Shown here piece by piece: positions 29,246 to 39,443 of a stretch of 46,651 nt of DNA. The notes under the pieces were generated by a model. That model searched no databases, was not told where the DNA came from, and was given only the letters and a program-made list of their open reading frames with translations. Source of the stretch: Acetobacteraceae bacterium (GTDB lineage: Bacteria; Pseudomonadota; Alphaproteobacteria; Acetobacterales; Acetobacteraceae); assembly GCA_027326105.1 (NCBI GenBank), contig DAHWFB010000056.1:1-46651 (forward strand), given 5' to 3'. The number at the start of each line of letters is the position of its first letter. Positions within the stretch are counted from its first letter, which is position 1. A program made the position numbers and the translations under genes.

Positions 29246-29766
29246 GCGCGATAGGCGGGGCCGAAGGTGGCGGCGAGCAGCCGTTCCTCGGCGGCGATCT
29301 GGTCGGCGATGACGGCGCCGATCAGCCCCACCGCGACCAGACCGCGCACGTCGCCGCGGGCGATGGCGGTGCCGACCACGGCGAGCAGGATGCCGCTGTA
29401 GATCGGGTGGCGGACGAGGCGGTAGGGGCCGGAGGTGATGAACTCATGGTCGCGGCGCAGCACCACGAGATTGCTCCAGTTGCCGGCGAGATGCATCCGG
29501 GCCCAGGTGGCGAAGCCGAGCCCGCAGAGAACCAGCGCGACGGCGAAGTGGCGGATTTCGTCGTTGGCCGGCAGCACGCGGCGGAACAGCCAGCCCCAGC
29601 CCAGGGCGGGCACGGCGAGCAGGGCGAAGCCGGCGAGGTAGGGGGCGGTGTGGAGCAGGCGCGCGAACGGCCCCTCGCTGCGCAGGACCGGCTTGGTGTC
29701 GCGGGCGGCGACATACCAGTAGAGGGTCCACAGGATCCAGAGACCGGCGATCATCCAGGCGTCCAT
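29167..29766 (-). CDS. Isoprenylcysteine carboxyl methyltransferase-like membrane protein
   Basis: A 199-aa membrane protein with about five hydrophobic segments and the PEMT/ICMT-type SAM-binding signature GPYRLVRHPIYSGILL followed by AAEERLLAATFGPAYRAY. Bacterial members methylate small lipophilic or unknown substrates; the real acceptor is unknown. ATG 29766 has AAGGAG 6 nt upstream. It lies 127 nt downstream of recA on the same strand, behind a stem-loop, and converges with prmA. Confidence 0.8.
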   Translation of the reverse strand: MDAWMIAGLWILWTLYWYVAARDTKPVLRSEGPFARLLHTAPYLAGFALLAVPALGWGWLFRRVLPANDEIRHFAVALVLCGLGFATWARMHLAGNWSNLVVLRRDHEFITSGPYRLVRHPIYSGILLAVVGTAIARGDVRGLVAVGLIGAVIADQIAAEERLLAATFGPAYRAYRLAVPALLPRLGASELGEKPSKIG

Positions 29767-29817
29767 GCATGCTCCTTGCCGCCCTGCTCGCCCGGGCTCT
29801 CGATGCGGAAGCGACGG

Positions 29818-29839
29818 CCGGACGCCGAGCAGCGTCCGG
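29818..29839 (-). terminator. Stem-loop behind recA
   Basis: A perfect 8-bp hairpin, CCGGACGC (29818-29825), loop CGAGCA and GCGTCCGG (29832-29839), lies about 55 nt after the recA stop. It is a plausible recA terminator or mRNA-stabilising hairpin; no T-run follows it on the minus strand. Confidence 0.4.
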
Positions 29840-29893
29840 GGCGGCGAGCGGGAACCGGGCCGCGCCGGCTGTATCGCAGATCGGCGGCTGAGG

Positions 29894-30922
<1,029 letters not shown>

Positions 30923-31347
30923 CGTGCAACCCCGTTCGGAATGGAAATCGTCAACCGCTGTCGTTGCCGGCGGCAAGCCCGGGCCGCCGGCTGGTGCCGC
31001 GCGGGCGAGTCGCGGCTGCATCACCCGGACCCTACTTTGCCCAACCGGGAACGAAACCGCAACCGGGCACAGCGGCAGAAAGACGCGCGCGTGGACCCGT
31101 GCGGTGGCAAGGCGATCCGCCGGCCGGAAGGATGCTCCGGTCGGACGGGTTCTGCACGCGCGGCATCGGCACCCGCGGCGGAACGGCCCGCCGGGGCCGG
31201 ACTCCGGCACCGCGCTTCAGGGGGCCTCGAGACCAGCTTCACCCCGCCCCGCTCGCGGCGTAGGCTGGGTCGCGGTGTCCCGCCCTCCGTGCCCGGCATG
31301 GCACCGCGGCGAGCACGGCCCTGGCCACCGCTGCAACGGAGAACGGC
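30923..31347. other. recA/dihydroorotase divergent intergenic region
   Basis: A 425-bp non-coding gap; the open frames crossing it have no convincing ribosome sites or domains. At 31049-31063 the plus strand reads GAAC-N7-CAAC, one base away from the alphaproteobacterial LexA operator GAAC-N7-GAAC. It is 127 bp upstream of recA, so it may be a degenerate SOS box. No strong -35/-10 pair is visible for either gene. Confidence 0.4.
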
Positions 31348-32703
31348 ATGGCGGAACCCTTCGATCTGGTCCTGGGCGGCGGGCAGGTGGTGCTGCCCTG
31401 GGGGGTCGAGGCGCTCGATATCGGCGTGCGGGAGGGGCGGATCGCAGCGCTCGGCGTGCCCGCCTCGGCGCCGGCCGCCGCCCGCTTCGACGCGCGGGGG
31501 CTCGCGGTCCTGCCCGGTCTGATCGACGCGCACGTGCATTTCCGCGACCCCGGGGATGCGTCGGTCGAGACCATCGCGACCGGCACGCGGGGCGCGATCC
31601 GGGGCGGCATCACCACCGTCTTCGACATGCCCAACACCACCCCGCCCATCACCGATGCCGCGCGGCTGGCCTGGAAGCAGCGCCATGCCGAAGCCACCGC
31701 CTGGTGCGACATGGGGCTGTATGTGGGCGCGACCAAGACCAACGTGGCCGCCCTCGGCGCCCTCGAATCCGCCCGCGGCGCCTGCGCGGTCAAGGTCTTC
31801 GCGGGCTCCTCGACGGGGGATCTCCTGGTCGAGGACGATCTTTCGCTCGAGCGGGTGATGCGCTCGGGCCGCCGGCGCGTCGCCTACCATTCCGAGGACG
31901 AATACCGGCTGCGCGAGCGGCGCGCGCTGTTCGCCGAGGGCGATCCGCCGGCCCGCCACGCCGCCTGGCGCGACGTGGAGACCGCCTTTCTCGGCACCCG
32001 GCGCATCCTGGCGCTGGCCCGCAAGACCGGCCGCCCGGCGCACATCCTGCACGTCTCCACCGCCGAGGAGCTGGACTATGCCGCCCGCCACCGCGACATC
32101 GCGACGGTGGAGGTGCTGGTCAACCATCTCACCCAGTGGGCGCCCGACGCGTACGAGCGGCTCGGCACCTATGCGGTGATGAACCCGCCCCTGCGCGAGC
32201 GCCGCCATCTCGAGGCCGCCTGGGCGGCGGTGGCGGACGGCAGGGTGGACGTGGTAGGTTCCGACCACGCCCCCCATCCGCGCGCCGCCAAGGAGCGGCC
32301 GTGGCCATCGTGCGCCGCCGGGCTCACCGGCGTGCAGACCATCGTCCCGGTGATGCTCGATCACGTCGCCGCCGGGCGGCTTTCGCTCTCGCGGCTGGCC
32401 GATCTGATGGCGGCGGGTCCGGCGCGGGTCTATGGTCTGGCGGCCAAGGGGCGGATCGCGGTCGGATACGACGCGGATTTCACCGTGGTCGATCCCGCCG
32501 CGCGGCGGGTGATCGAGCCCGGCTGGCTGGTCTCTCCCTGCGGCTGGTCGCCGTTCGCCGGCACCACGGTCACCGGCTGGCCGGTGGCGACGATCCTGCG
32601 CGGGCAGGTGGTGATGCGCGAGGGCGAAGTGCTCGGCGCCGCTTCCGGGCGGCTTGCCCGCTTCTGGGGCGAGAGCGTGGAACATTACGCCGATTTTGCT
32701 TGA
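31348..32703 (+). CDS. pyrC: Dihydroorotase (amidohydrolase family)
   Basis: Zinc amidohydrolase closing carbamoyl-aspartate to dihydroorotate in pyrimidine synthesis. The 451-aa type I protein has metal ligands His62 and His64 in DAHVHFRDPG, probable carbamylated Lys149 in CAVKVFAGSSTG, further ligands His181 and His235, and the catalytic-region Asp in GSDHAPH. Allantoinase and hydantoinase are relatives with the same layout, but the FRDPG motif and MPNTTPP favour dihydroorotase. It is not next to pyrB. ATG 31348 follows CGGAGAAC. Confidence 0.85.
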   Translation: MAEPFDLVLGGGQVVLPWGVEALDIGVREGRIAALGVPASAPAAARFDARGLAVLPGLIDAHVHFRDPGDASVETIATGTRGAIRGGITTVFDMPNTTPPITDAARLAWKQRHAEATAWCDMGLYVGATKTNVAALGALESARGACAVKVFAGSSTGDLLVEDDLSLERVMRSGRRRVAYHSEDEYRLRERRALFAEGDPPARHAAWRDVETAFLGTRRILALARKTGRPAHILHVSTAEELDYAARHRDIATVEVLVNHLTQWAPDAYERLGTYAVMNPPLRERRHLEAAWAAVADGRVDVVGSDHAPHPRAAKERPWPSCAAGLTGVQTIVPVMLDHVAAGRLSLSRLADLMAAGPARVYGLAAKGRIAVGYDADFTVVDPAARRVIEPGWLVSPCGWSPFAGTTVTGWPVATILRGQVVMREGEVLGAASGRLARFWGESVEHYADFA

Positions 32704-32771
32704 ACGCCGCCGGGATCGGCCCAAAATACCCGCCGACGCGGGAGAACCGTGAACGGAAAGGACGCCCAACG

Positions 32772-33536
32772 ATGGCCTACCCGAATGATTTCCAGCCCTA
32801 CCGCGCCGCCACCTCGGCGGCGACCAGCGCCGCCGTTCTGGACGAGGGGCTGCGCGCCTACATGCTGCGGGTCTACAATTGGATGGCGTCGGGCCTCGCG
32901 CTCACCGGCATCGTGGCCTGGGCGATCGCCCACACCTCGCTGATCAACCTTTTCTACCGGCCGCTGCCCACCGGCGGCGTGGCGCCGACCGGGCTCGCGT
33001 ATATCTCGATCTTCGCGCCGCTGGTCTTCGTCATGGTGATGAGTTTCGGGGTCAACAAGCTTTCCCGCCCTGCCGCGCAGGCGCTCTACTGGGCCTTCTG
33101 TGTCGCGATGGGGATGAGTCTCACCAACATCTTCCTGATCTATACCGCGACCTCGATCGGGGTGGTCTTCTTCATCACCGCCGGCACCTTCGCCGCGACC
33201 AGCCTCTACGGCTACGCGACGGGCACCGATCTGAGCCGCTTCGGCAGCTTCCTGATGATGGGGCTGTTCGGCATCATCATCGCGAGCGTGGTCAACATGT
33301 TCGTCCAGTCGAGCGGGATGCAGTTCGCGATCAGCGTGATCGGCGTGCTGGTGTTCACCGGGCTCACCGCCTATGACACCCAGCGCATCAAGGCCGACTA
33401 TGTCCAGTTCGGCTCGCGCTTCGGGGCGGAGGCGGCGGCGATGCGCAGCGTCTATGACGCGCTCGCGCTCTACCTCAACTTCATCAACCTCTTCATGATG
33501 CTGCTGCAGCTGTTCGGCCAGACCAACCGGCGCTGA
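32772..33536 (+). CDS. Bax inhibitor-1/YccA family membrane protein
   Basis: A 254-aa inner-membrane protein with seven hydrophobic segments and the family endings GLTAYDTQRIK and ALALYLNFINLFMMLLQL. The Asp pair typical of BI-1 (pH-sensing calcium leak in some homologues) is represented by the Asp in AYDTQ and YDALALYLN. The bacterial role is probably ion homeostasis or membrane-protein quality control (as YccA with FtsH). ATG 32772. It is 68 nt after the dihydroorotase, with a small hairpin in its leader, and ends at a strong terminator. Confidence 0.92.
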   Translation: MAYPNDFQPYRAATSAATSAAVLDEGLRAYMLRVYNWMASGLALTGIVAWAIAHTSLINLFYRPLPTGGVAPTGLAYISIFAPLVFVMVMSFGVNKLSRPAAQALYWAFCVAMGMSLTNIFLIYTATSIGVVFFITAGTFAATSLYGYATGTDLSRFGSFLMMGLFGIIIASVVNMFVQSSGMQFAISVIGVLVFTGLTAYDTQRIKADYVQFGSRFGAEAAAMRSVYDALALYLNFINLFMMLLQLFGQTNRR

Positions 33537-33546
33537 ACCGGCCCGA

Positions 33547-34386
33547 TCAAAACGATCGGGGGCGCGGGGCCTCAGGCCCCGCCCTTTTTTTGTCTTCCTT
33601 CCGTTCGATGTCCTTCCATGCCGCCGTGATCGCGGCGATCACGGCGAGCGCCTCGGCGGCGCCGTTGGCCTCGCCCTTTTCGAAATCCCCTTCTTCCTGG
33701 GCCATGCGGTTGGTGACGTGGGCGAGGCAGAGCACGTCGCATCCGCGGGCGGCGGCAAAAGCGTAGAGGGCGGCGGCTTCCATTTCCACCGCGAGCACGC
33801 CGGCGGCGCGCGCCTGCGCGATCGCGGCTTCGGTTTCGCGGAAGGGTGCGTCGGTGGTCCAGGTCGCGCCCTGGCGGACCGCCATTCCGGCCCGCCGCAG
33901 CGCCCCGAACGCGAGACCGGCGAGCGCCGCCGGCGCGGGCGCGAAGTCCGCGGGCGGCAGGTAGTGGTAGCTGGTGCCTTCGTCGCGCAAGCTGCGGTCG
34001 ATGACGATGAAGTAGGGCGGATCGCCCGCGGTCTCGATCTGTCCGGCCGAGGTGAGGCTGAGCAGAAGCCGGCAGCCGGAAGCGAACAGTTGCTCGGCGA
34101 GCAGGACGGCGAAGGCAGCGCCGACGGCGCAGCCGATCACGCCGTAGCGGACCCCGGCATGGTCGAACTCGTGCAGCGTGGTGTGGTAGCAGGCCCAGAC
34201 CGGCGAGGGCCGCGTGCGCCCGGCGGATGCCAGAGCGCGGAGGAGATCGCCGTCCGGATCGAGCAGGCAGATGTCGGGCACCGGCCCCTCGGGGACGCGC
34301 TTCTGCCGCCGTGCCTCGCGCAGCAGGTTCTCGGGGCGGAAGACGGAGGGCGCGCCGGTGTCCTTGGCGGCGAACAGCGGTCCCAC
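33547..34386 (-). CDS. Nucleoside phosphorylase/nucleosidase family protein
   Basis: A 279-aa protein of the PNP/UDP superfamily: phosphate-site-like Arg/Gly regions (GVIGCAVGAAFAVLLAEQL), TTDAPFRET, and the substrate-binding AVEMEAAALYAFAAARG typical of uridine phosphorylase and MTA/SAH nucleosidase. Substrate is not settled. The last 14 residues (KKRAGPEAPRPRSF) are encoded by the terminator of the convergent gene. Start GTG 34386 with AGGGG before it, 8 nt after the SDR stop, so these two are cotranscribed. Confidence 0.78.
   Translation of the reverse strand: MGPLFAAKDTGAPSVFRPENLLREARRQKRVPEGPVPDICLLDPDGDLLRALASAGRTRPSPVWACYHTTLHEFDHAGVRYGVIGCAVGAAFAVLLAEQLFASGCRLLLSLTSAGQIETAGDPPYFIVIDRSLRDEGTSYHYLPPADFAPAPAALAGLAFGALRRAGMAVRQGATWTTDAPFRETEAAIAQARAAGVLAVEMEAAALYAFAAARGCDVLCLAHVTNRMAQEEGDFEKGEANGAAEALAVIAAITAAWKDIERKEDKKRAGPEAPRPRSF
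33564..33591 (+). terminator. Rho-independent terminator
   Basis: Perfect 9-bp stem GCGGGGCCT (33564-33572) and AGGCCCCGC (33574-33582) followed by a run of seven T (33585-33591), 28 nt after the Bax-inhibitor gene stop. A second hairpin, CCCGATC-AAAAC-GATCGGG (33542-33560), precedes it. Both lie within the 3' coding end of the convergent gene. Confidence 0.92.
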
Positions 34387-34394
34387 CGTGCCCC

Positions 34395-35129
34395 TCAGCC
34401 GCGCCCCAGGAAGGGCATGGAGAAGGGCAGGATCACGGTCTCGAGCAGGCTGACCTCGGGCGGCAGGGTGGCGGCGACGAGCGCGACGCGGGCCACCTCG
34501 GCCGCCGGCATCAGCCCCTCCTTGCGTCCCTGCGCCTCGTTGCCGGCCCAGATGCCGCTTTCGGTGTTGCCGGGGTGGATGATGCCGACCGAGATGCGGT
34601 GCGGCCGCCCGTCGAGCGCAAAGGCCCGCGTCAGCCCTTCGAGCCCGAACTTGGAGGCGGTGTAGGGCACCGAGTTCACCCGCGGCACGCGGGCGGAGAC
34701 CGAGCCGATGTTGAGGATGCGCCCGCCCTCCCCTTGCGCCTTCATCGCCCGGAAGGCCTCGCGCGAGCAGAGGAAGGCGGCGGTGAGGTTGACCTCGATG
34801 ACCGAACGCCAGGCGTCCAGTGTCAGATCCTCGGTCTTGACCCGCGAGGCGGTGCCCGCGTTGTTGACCAGGATGTCGATCCGCCCGAAGGCCTCACGGG
34901 TGCGGTTGAAGACGTTGAGCACGGCGGATTCGTCGGATACGTCGGCGGGGACGGCGAGCACCGAGGTGCCTTCGCCCTGGAGGGTCGCGGCGAGGCTGGT
35001 GAGCCGGTCCGGTCCGCGGGCGACGAGGACGAGTTTCGCCCCTTCGGCAGCGAAGGCTTCGGCGATGGCGCGGCCGATGCCGCTGGATGCGCCGGTGATG
35101 ATCGCGACCTTGCCTGCCAGAGCCGGCAT
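34395..35129 (-). CDS. SDR family oxidoreductase
   Basis: A 244-aa classical short-chain dehydrogenase: ITGASSGIGRA cofactor motif, NNAG, catalytic Ser in IGSVSAR, Tyr-Lys in YTASKFG and the IHPGNTES loop. Substrate unknown. ATG 35129 is preceded by GGGAGG 5 nt upstream. It leads a two-gene unit with the nucleoside phosphorylase-like gene. Confidence 0.87.
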   Translation of the reverse strand: MPALAGKVAIITGASSGIGRAIAEAFAAEGAKLVLVARGPDRLTSLAATLQGEGTSVLAVPADVSDESAVLNVFNRTREAFGRIDILVNNAGTASRVKTEDLTLDAWRSVIEVNLTAAFLCSREAFRAMKAQGEGGRILNIGSVSARVPRVNSVPYTASKFGLEGLTRAFALDGRPHRISVGIIHPGNTESGIWAGNEAQGRKEGLMPAAEVARVALVAATLPPEVSLLETVILPFSMPFLGRG

Positions 35130-35215
35130 TCTGCCCTCCCCTTTTTCCTCTCCCACTCTACCCGGGTGGCGGCTGGAACCCAAATCCGCCCTTTCATAAA
35201 TTCATGCACATATGT

Positions 35216-36529
35216 TTATGTCTTTATCGCCGCCGTGTCGGCCGCGGGCGCATCGCGGGCGGCGCGGACGGTGGCGACACGGCGGTTGTCCATCGTCGTG
35301 ACCTCGAAGCGCCAGCCGGCGAAGACGATGGTATCGCCGGCCCGCGGCACCCGGCGCAGCAGGGCGAGCAGGAGGCCGCCGAGGGTGTGATAGCTGCCCT
35401 CCGCGGGGAGGTGTTCGGGCAGGGCGAGGCGGGATTTCAGCTCGTCGATCGCCATCGCGCCTTCGAGATCAAAGGGGCCGGGGTCGGGGGCGGTGGCGTG
35501 GGCGTCGGCGCGGGTGCGCTCCCCGCCTTCGCCGACGATGGCGCTGAGCACGTCCGCCGCCGTCACCATGCCCTCGAAGCTGCCGTATTCGTCGAGCACG
35601 AGGGCGATCCCCAGAGGATCGGTCTTGAGCCGTTCGAGCACGTCGAGCGCGGAGGCGGTGTCGGGGACGATGATGGGGGTGCGCAGCGCGGCGGTGAGCG
35701 AGAGGTCGCCGCCGTCGAGGAGGCGGTCGAGGATGTCCTTGGCCTGGACGATGCCGACCACATTGTCCACCGCGCCGTCGCTGACCACGAAGCGGGAGTG
35801 GGGAGCGGATTTGAGGGCGGCGGCGATCTCCCGCGGGGGATCGGTGCGGTCGATCCAGGCGATTTCGGTGCGCGGGGTCATGATCGCGCGCACCGGCCGG
35901 TCGGCCAGGCGCAGGAGGCGCTCGATCATCTCGCGCTCCTCCGATTCGAGCACCCCGGCCTCGGTGCCCTCGTGCAGGAAGGCCTTGAGTTCCTCCTCCG
36001 TCATGCCCGGGCGGGGGCCGGTGGAGATGCGAGCGAGGGCGAGCACGAGCCGCGAGGAGCGGCCGAGCAGCCAGACCACGGGCGTGCTCGCGCGGGTGAG
36101 CCGGCCGAGGGCGGGAGCGAGGGCGGCGGCGATGCGCTCCGGCCGGCGCAGCGCCAGTTGCTTGGGCACCAGTTCGCCGAGAACGAGAGTGAAATAGGTG
36201 ATGAACACCACCACCAGCAGGAGCGCGAGATTCTCGGCCAGCGCGGGGCCGAGACCTGCGCGCTCGAGGATGATGGCGATGCTGTCGGTGAGGTGAGCAC
36301 CGCCGACCACGCCGGTGAGGATGCCCACCAGGGTGACGCCGAGTTGCACGGTGGGCAGGAAGTGCTGTGGCTCGGCGGCGAGGCGGCGCGCCGCTTCCGC
36401 ACCTTTGAGCCCTTTGCGCACGAGCACCGCGAGCCGCGCGGGGCGCGCGGAGACCAGCGCCATCTCTCCCATCGCGAACAGACCGTTGAGCAGGACAAGA
36501 AATAAAATCAACAGGATTTCAAGCCACAT
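35216..36529 (-). CDS. Hemolysin/CorC-CNNM family transporter-like protein
   Basis: A 437-aa inner-membrane protein. It has an N-terminal DUF21 domain with four hydrophobic segments (about 1-170, LGELVPKQLALRRPE), a CBS pair (about 200-325, IMTPRTEIAWID and VLDEYGSFEGMVTAADV) and a C-terminal CorC/HlyC domain (SYHTLGGLLLALL...RFEVTTMD). Members are linked to Mg/Co efflux or homeostasis and heavy metal tolerance; older annotations call them TlyC hemolysins. ATG 36529. Divergent from the glucan synthase gene. Confidence 0.88.
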   Translation of the reverse strand: MWLEILLILFLVLLNGLFAMGEMALVSARPARLAVLVRKGLKGAEAARRLAAEPQHFLPTVQLGVTLVGILTGVVGGAHLTDSIAIILERAGLGPALAENLALLLVVVFITYFTLVLGELVPKQLALRRPERIAAALAPALGRLTRASTPVVWLLGRSSRLVLALARISTGPRPGMTEEELKAFLHEGTEAGVLESEEREMIERLLRLADRPVRAIMTPRTEIAWIDRTDPPREIAAALKSAPHSRFVVSDGAVDNVVGIVQAKDILDRLLDGGDLSLTAALRTPIIVPDTASALDVLERLKTDPLGIALVLDEYGSFEGMVTAADVLSAIVGEGGERTRADAHATAPDPGPFDLEGAMAIDELKSRLALPEHLPAEGSYHTLGGLLLALLRRVPRAGDTIVFAGWRFEVTTMDNRRVATVRAARDAPAADTAAIKT

Positions 36530-36729
36530 CGGAGTTTTCCCCGCGACCGCGCCGCGGCCCTTCGCGGCGCAGGATAGGAGTTCTGCGGACGACCTCAACC
36601 ATTACGCGAACAGCGGCCGGAACTGCCCAGAAAGCGCCATAAACCGGCCGAGGCATTGCCGCACTGCAACAGTCTAACCGACGTTGGCGGCGGGGAATGG
36701 TCCCAGGCCGAAGGCGAGGCGTCGAGACG

Positions 36730-39441
36730 ATGATGATGGACCCTGCACCCCATGCGGCTCCCCGCCCGGCTCCCCACCCGGCTTCCGGGGCGCTGCCGCG
36801 GCGGTTTGTGGTCAGGCTGTTCTCCGCCTCGAGCCTGTTCGCGGTGGCGATCGCGGCACTCGGCGCGCTGATGGTCTGGGCGGCGCTGAACCGGCCGGCG
36901 GCGCTGCCCGCCTATCAGGGGGAGATCGGCGGCTTCGCCTTCTCGCCCTTCCGCGCCGGGCAGAGCCCGCAGACCAACCTCTATCCCAAACCCGCCCAGA
37001 TCCGCGCCGATCTGGCGCTCGCCGCCCGCTACACCCACCAGATCCGCACCTACACAGTGCAGAACGTGCTCGGCGACATCCCCCGCCTCGCCCGCGGCCT
37101 GCCGCTCAAGATCACCCTCGGCGCCTGGCTCGACCGCCACCCGCGGGCCAACGCGGCCGAGATCGCCCGGTTGATCCGCATCACCGACCAAAGCCCCAAC
37201 GTCAACCAGGTGATGGTCGGCAACGAGACCATCCTGCGCCGGGACCTCACCGTGCCGCAACTGGTGGCCTTCATCGATCAGGTGAAGAAGGCGGTGCACG
37301 TGCCGGTTTCCACCGCTGAGCCCTGGCATGTCTGGCTGCACCACCCGGAGCTCGCCAACGCCGTCGATTTCATCACCGTCCATCTGCTGCCCTACTGGGA
37401 AGGGGTGCCGGAAAAGGACGCGCTCGCCTTCACCATGCAGAAGCTCGCCGAAGTGCAGGCGGCGTTTCCGGGCAAGCGGATCGTCATCGGTGAGGTCGGC
37501 TGGCCGTCAGACGGCATCAACATCGGCGCGGCGAGGGCGAGCCGGGTGAACCAGGCTGCCTTCCTGCGCGCGTTCTTCAATGTGGCCGCCCGCGATCATC
37601 TCGACTATTTCGTCATGGAGGCGTTCGACCAGCCCTGGAAGACCAGCTTCGAAGGTCGCGCGGCCGGATACTGGGGCATGTTCACCCTCGACCGCCAGCA
37701 GAAATGGCCGCTGCGCGGGCCGGTAGAGAATTCGCCCTCCTGGCCGCTCTGGGCTGCCGGCTCGATCGCCGCCGCCGCGCTCCTGTCGCTGCTGCTGCTC
37801 TCGCGCCGCCCCGACGTGCGGGTGCCGGGCAAGCTGATGCTGGCGGTGCTGGCGCAGAGCTTCGTCGGCACCCTGGCCGCGGTGCTGCTGACGATGAGCG
37901 AGACCTATTTGTCGCTTTCCGCCGGTGCGATCTGGACCACGCTCGCGCTCGGCCAGGCGATCCTGCTGGTGGCGCTGCTCGCCGACAGTTTCGAGCTCGC
38001 CGAGACGCTGTTCGCCCGCCCCCGGCGCATCTACCTGCCCCAACCTGCGCCGGCGGGGGCGAAGCTGCCCAAGGTTTCGCTCCATCTGCCGATCTGCAAC
38101 GAGCCGCCGGAGATGGTGCGCGAGACACTCTCGGCGCTGGCGGCACTCGACTATCCCGACTACGAGGTGCTGGTGGTGGACAACAACACCATGGACCCTT
38201 CGGTGTGGGAGCCGGTGGCGGAGTATTGCGCCCTGCTGGGGCCGAAGTTCCGCTTCTTCCATCTCGGCAAATATCCCGGCTTCAAAGCCGGCGCGCTCAA
38301 TTTCGCCCTGCGCGAGACAGCGGCGGATGCCGAGGTGGTGGGCGTGCTGGATAGCGACTATGTCGTCGAGCGCGACTGGCTGCGCCGCATGGTGCCCGCC
38401 TTCGCCGACCCGCGGGTGGGCTTCACCCAGTCTCCGCAGGATTATCGCGACAACGACGGATCGCTCTTCAAGCGGCTGATGTTCTGGGAATATGCCGGCT
38501 TCTTCCACCTCGGCATGGTCAACCGCAACCAGCGCAACGCCATCATCCAGCACGGCACCATGACGCTGATCCGCCGCCGCGCGATCGAGGAGGCGGGGGG
38601 CTGGGCGGAGTGGACCATCACCGAGGATGCCGAACTCGGGCTGCGGCTGTTCCGCCGCGGCTGGGAGGCGGTCTATTCGCCCCGCAGCTTCGGGCGCGGG
38701 GTGATGCCGGACGATTTCACCGCCTTCCGCAAGCAGCGCCACCGCTGGGCCTATGGGGCGATGCAGATCTGCCGCGGCCACTGGCGGGCGCTGCTTTCCC
38801 CCTTCTCGCGCGAGCTGACCCCCGGCCAGCGCTGGCACTTCCTCACCGGCTGGCTGCCCTGGGTGGGCGACGCCCTGGGGTTGTTGTTCCTCGCCATGGG
38901 GCTGGTGTGGTCGGCTGGTCTCGCGCTCGCGCCCAAGAGCTATGAGTTCCCCATCGTGCTCTTCATGCTGCCCTCGCTCGGCCTGTTCGCGTTCAAGATC
39001 GGCCAGATCCTGGCGCTCTACCGGGCCCGGGTGCCGTGCGGGGCGGGTGACCGTTTCGGCGCGGCGCTGGCCGGGCTGGCACTGTCGCATACCATCGGCA
39101 AGGCGGTGTGGAAGGGTCTGCTCACCCGCCGCGCGCCCTTCCTGCGCACGCCCAAGATGGAGAACGCGCCGGCGCTGGTGCAGGGGCTGGTGATGGCACG
39201 CGAGGAGTTGGCCATCCTGATCCTGACCTGGGGGGCGGCGCTCGCGGTGGGACTGGTGCATCATTTCGCCACGCTGGAGGCGCGGCTCTGGGTGGTGATG
39301 CTGTTCGTCCAGTCGGTGCCCTATCTCGCGGCGGTCACGGTTTCGGTGATGGCAGCGCTGCCGGCGCGCAAGCCCCTGCCGGCGGCGCGCCCGGCGCCCG
39401 CCCGCGGCCGACTGGTGGCGCGCCCGGGTGCCGGCGACTGA
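36730..39441 (+). CDS. ndvB: NdvB-type beta-glucan synthase with GH17 domain and GT2 domain
   Basis: A 903-aa inner-membrane protein. After a first membrane helix (about 32-52) comes a periplasmic GH17 (beta-1,3-glucanase/transglycosylase) domain with acid/base Glu166 (VGNETILRRD) and nucleophile Glu255 (VIGEVGWPSDG). Two or more helices lead into a cytosolic GT2 domain (SLHLPICNEPPEMV, VGVLDSDYVVE as DxD, TEDAELGLRLF, QRHRW as QxxRW), then C-terminal helices. Similar fusions in Bradyrhizobium and Pseudomonas (NdvB) make cyclic beta-(1,3),(1,6)-glucans for osmotic adaptation. Start taken at the first of three ATG codons (36730); ATG 36697 is possible. No ndvC-like partner is beside it. Confidence 0.85.
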   Translation: MMMDPAPHAAPRPAPHPASGALPRRFVVRLFSASSLFAVAIAALGALMVWAALNRPAALPAYQGEIGGFAFSPFRAGQSPQTNLYPKPAQIRADLALAARYTHQIRTYTVQNVLGDIPRLARGLPLKITLGAWLDRHPRANAAEIARLIRITDQSPNVNQVMVGNETILRRDLTVPQLVAFIDQVKKAVHVPVSTAEPWHVWLHHPELANAVDFITVHLLPYWEGVPEKDALAFTMQKLAEVQAAFPGKRIVIGEVGWPSDGINIGAARASRVNQAAFLRAFFNVAARDHLDYFVMEAFDQPWKTSFEGRAAGYWGMFTLDRQQKWPLRGPVENSPSWPLWAAGSIAAAALLSLLLLSRRPDVRVPGKLMLAVLAQSFVGTLAAVLLTMSETYLSLSAGAIWTTLALGQAILLVALLADSFELAETLFARPRRIYLPQPAPAGAKLPKVSLHLPICNEPPEMVRETLSALAALDYPDYEVLVVDNNTMDPSVWEPVAEYCALLGPKFRFFHLGKYPGFKAGALNFALRETAADAEVVGVLDSDYVVERDWLRRMVPAFADPRVGFTQSPQDYRDNDGSLFKRLMFWEYAGFFHLGMVNRNQRNAIIQHGTMTLIRRRAIEEAGGWAEWTITEDAELGLRLFRRGWEAVYSPRSFGRGVMPDDFTAFRKQRHRWAYGAMQICRGHWRALLSPFSRELTPGQRWHFLTGWLPWVGDALGLLFLAMGLVWSAGLALAPKSYEFPIVLFMLPSLGLFAFKIGQILALYRARVPCGAGDRFGAALAGLALSHTIGKAVWKGLLTRRAPFLRTPKMENAPALVQGLVMAREELAILILTWGAALAVGLVHHFATLEARLWVVMLFVQSVPYLAAVTVSVMAALPARKPLPAARPAPARGRLVARPGAGD

Positions 39442-39443
39442 GC

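Noticed and set aside
30964-31263. 99-codon plus-strand frame between recA and dihydroorotase
   Set aside because: Low-complexity Arg/Gly/Pro translation, no ribosome site, lies in a divergent promoter region.
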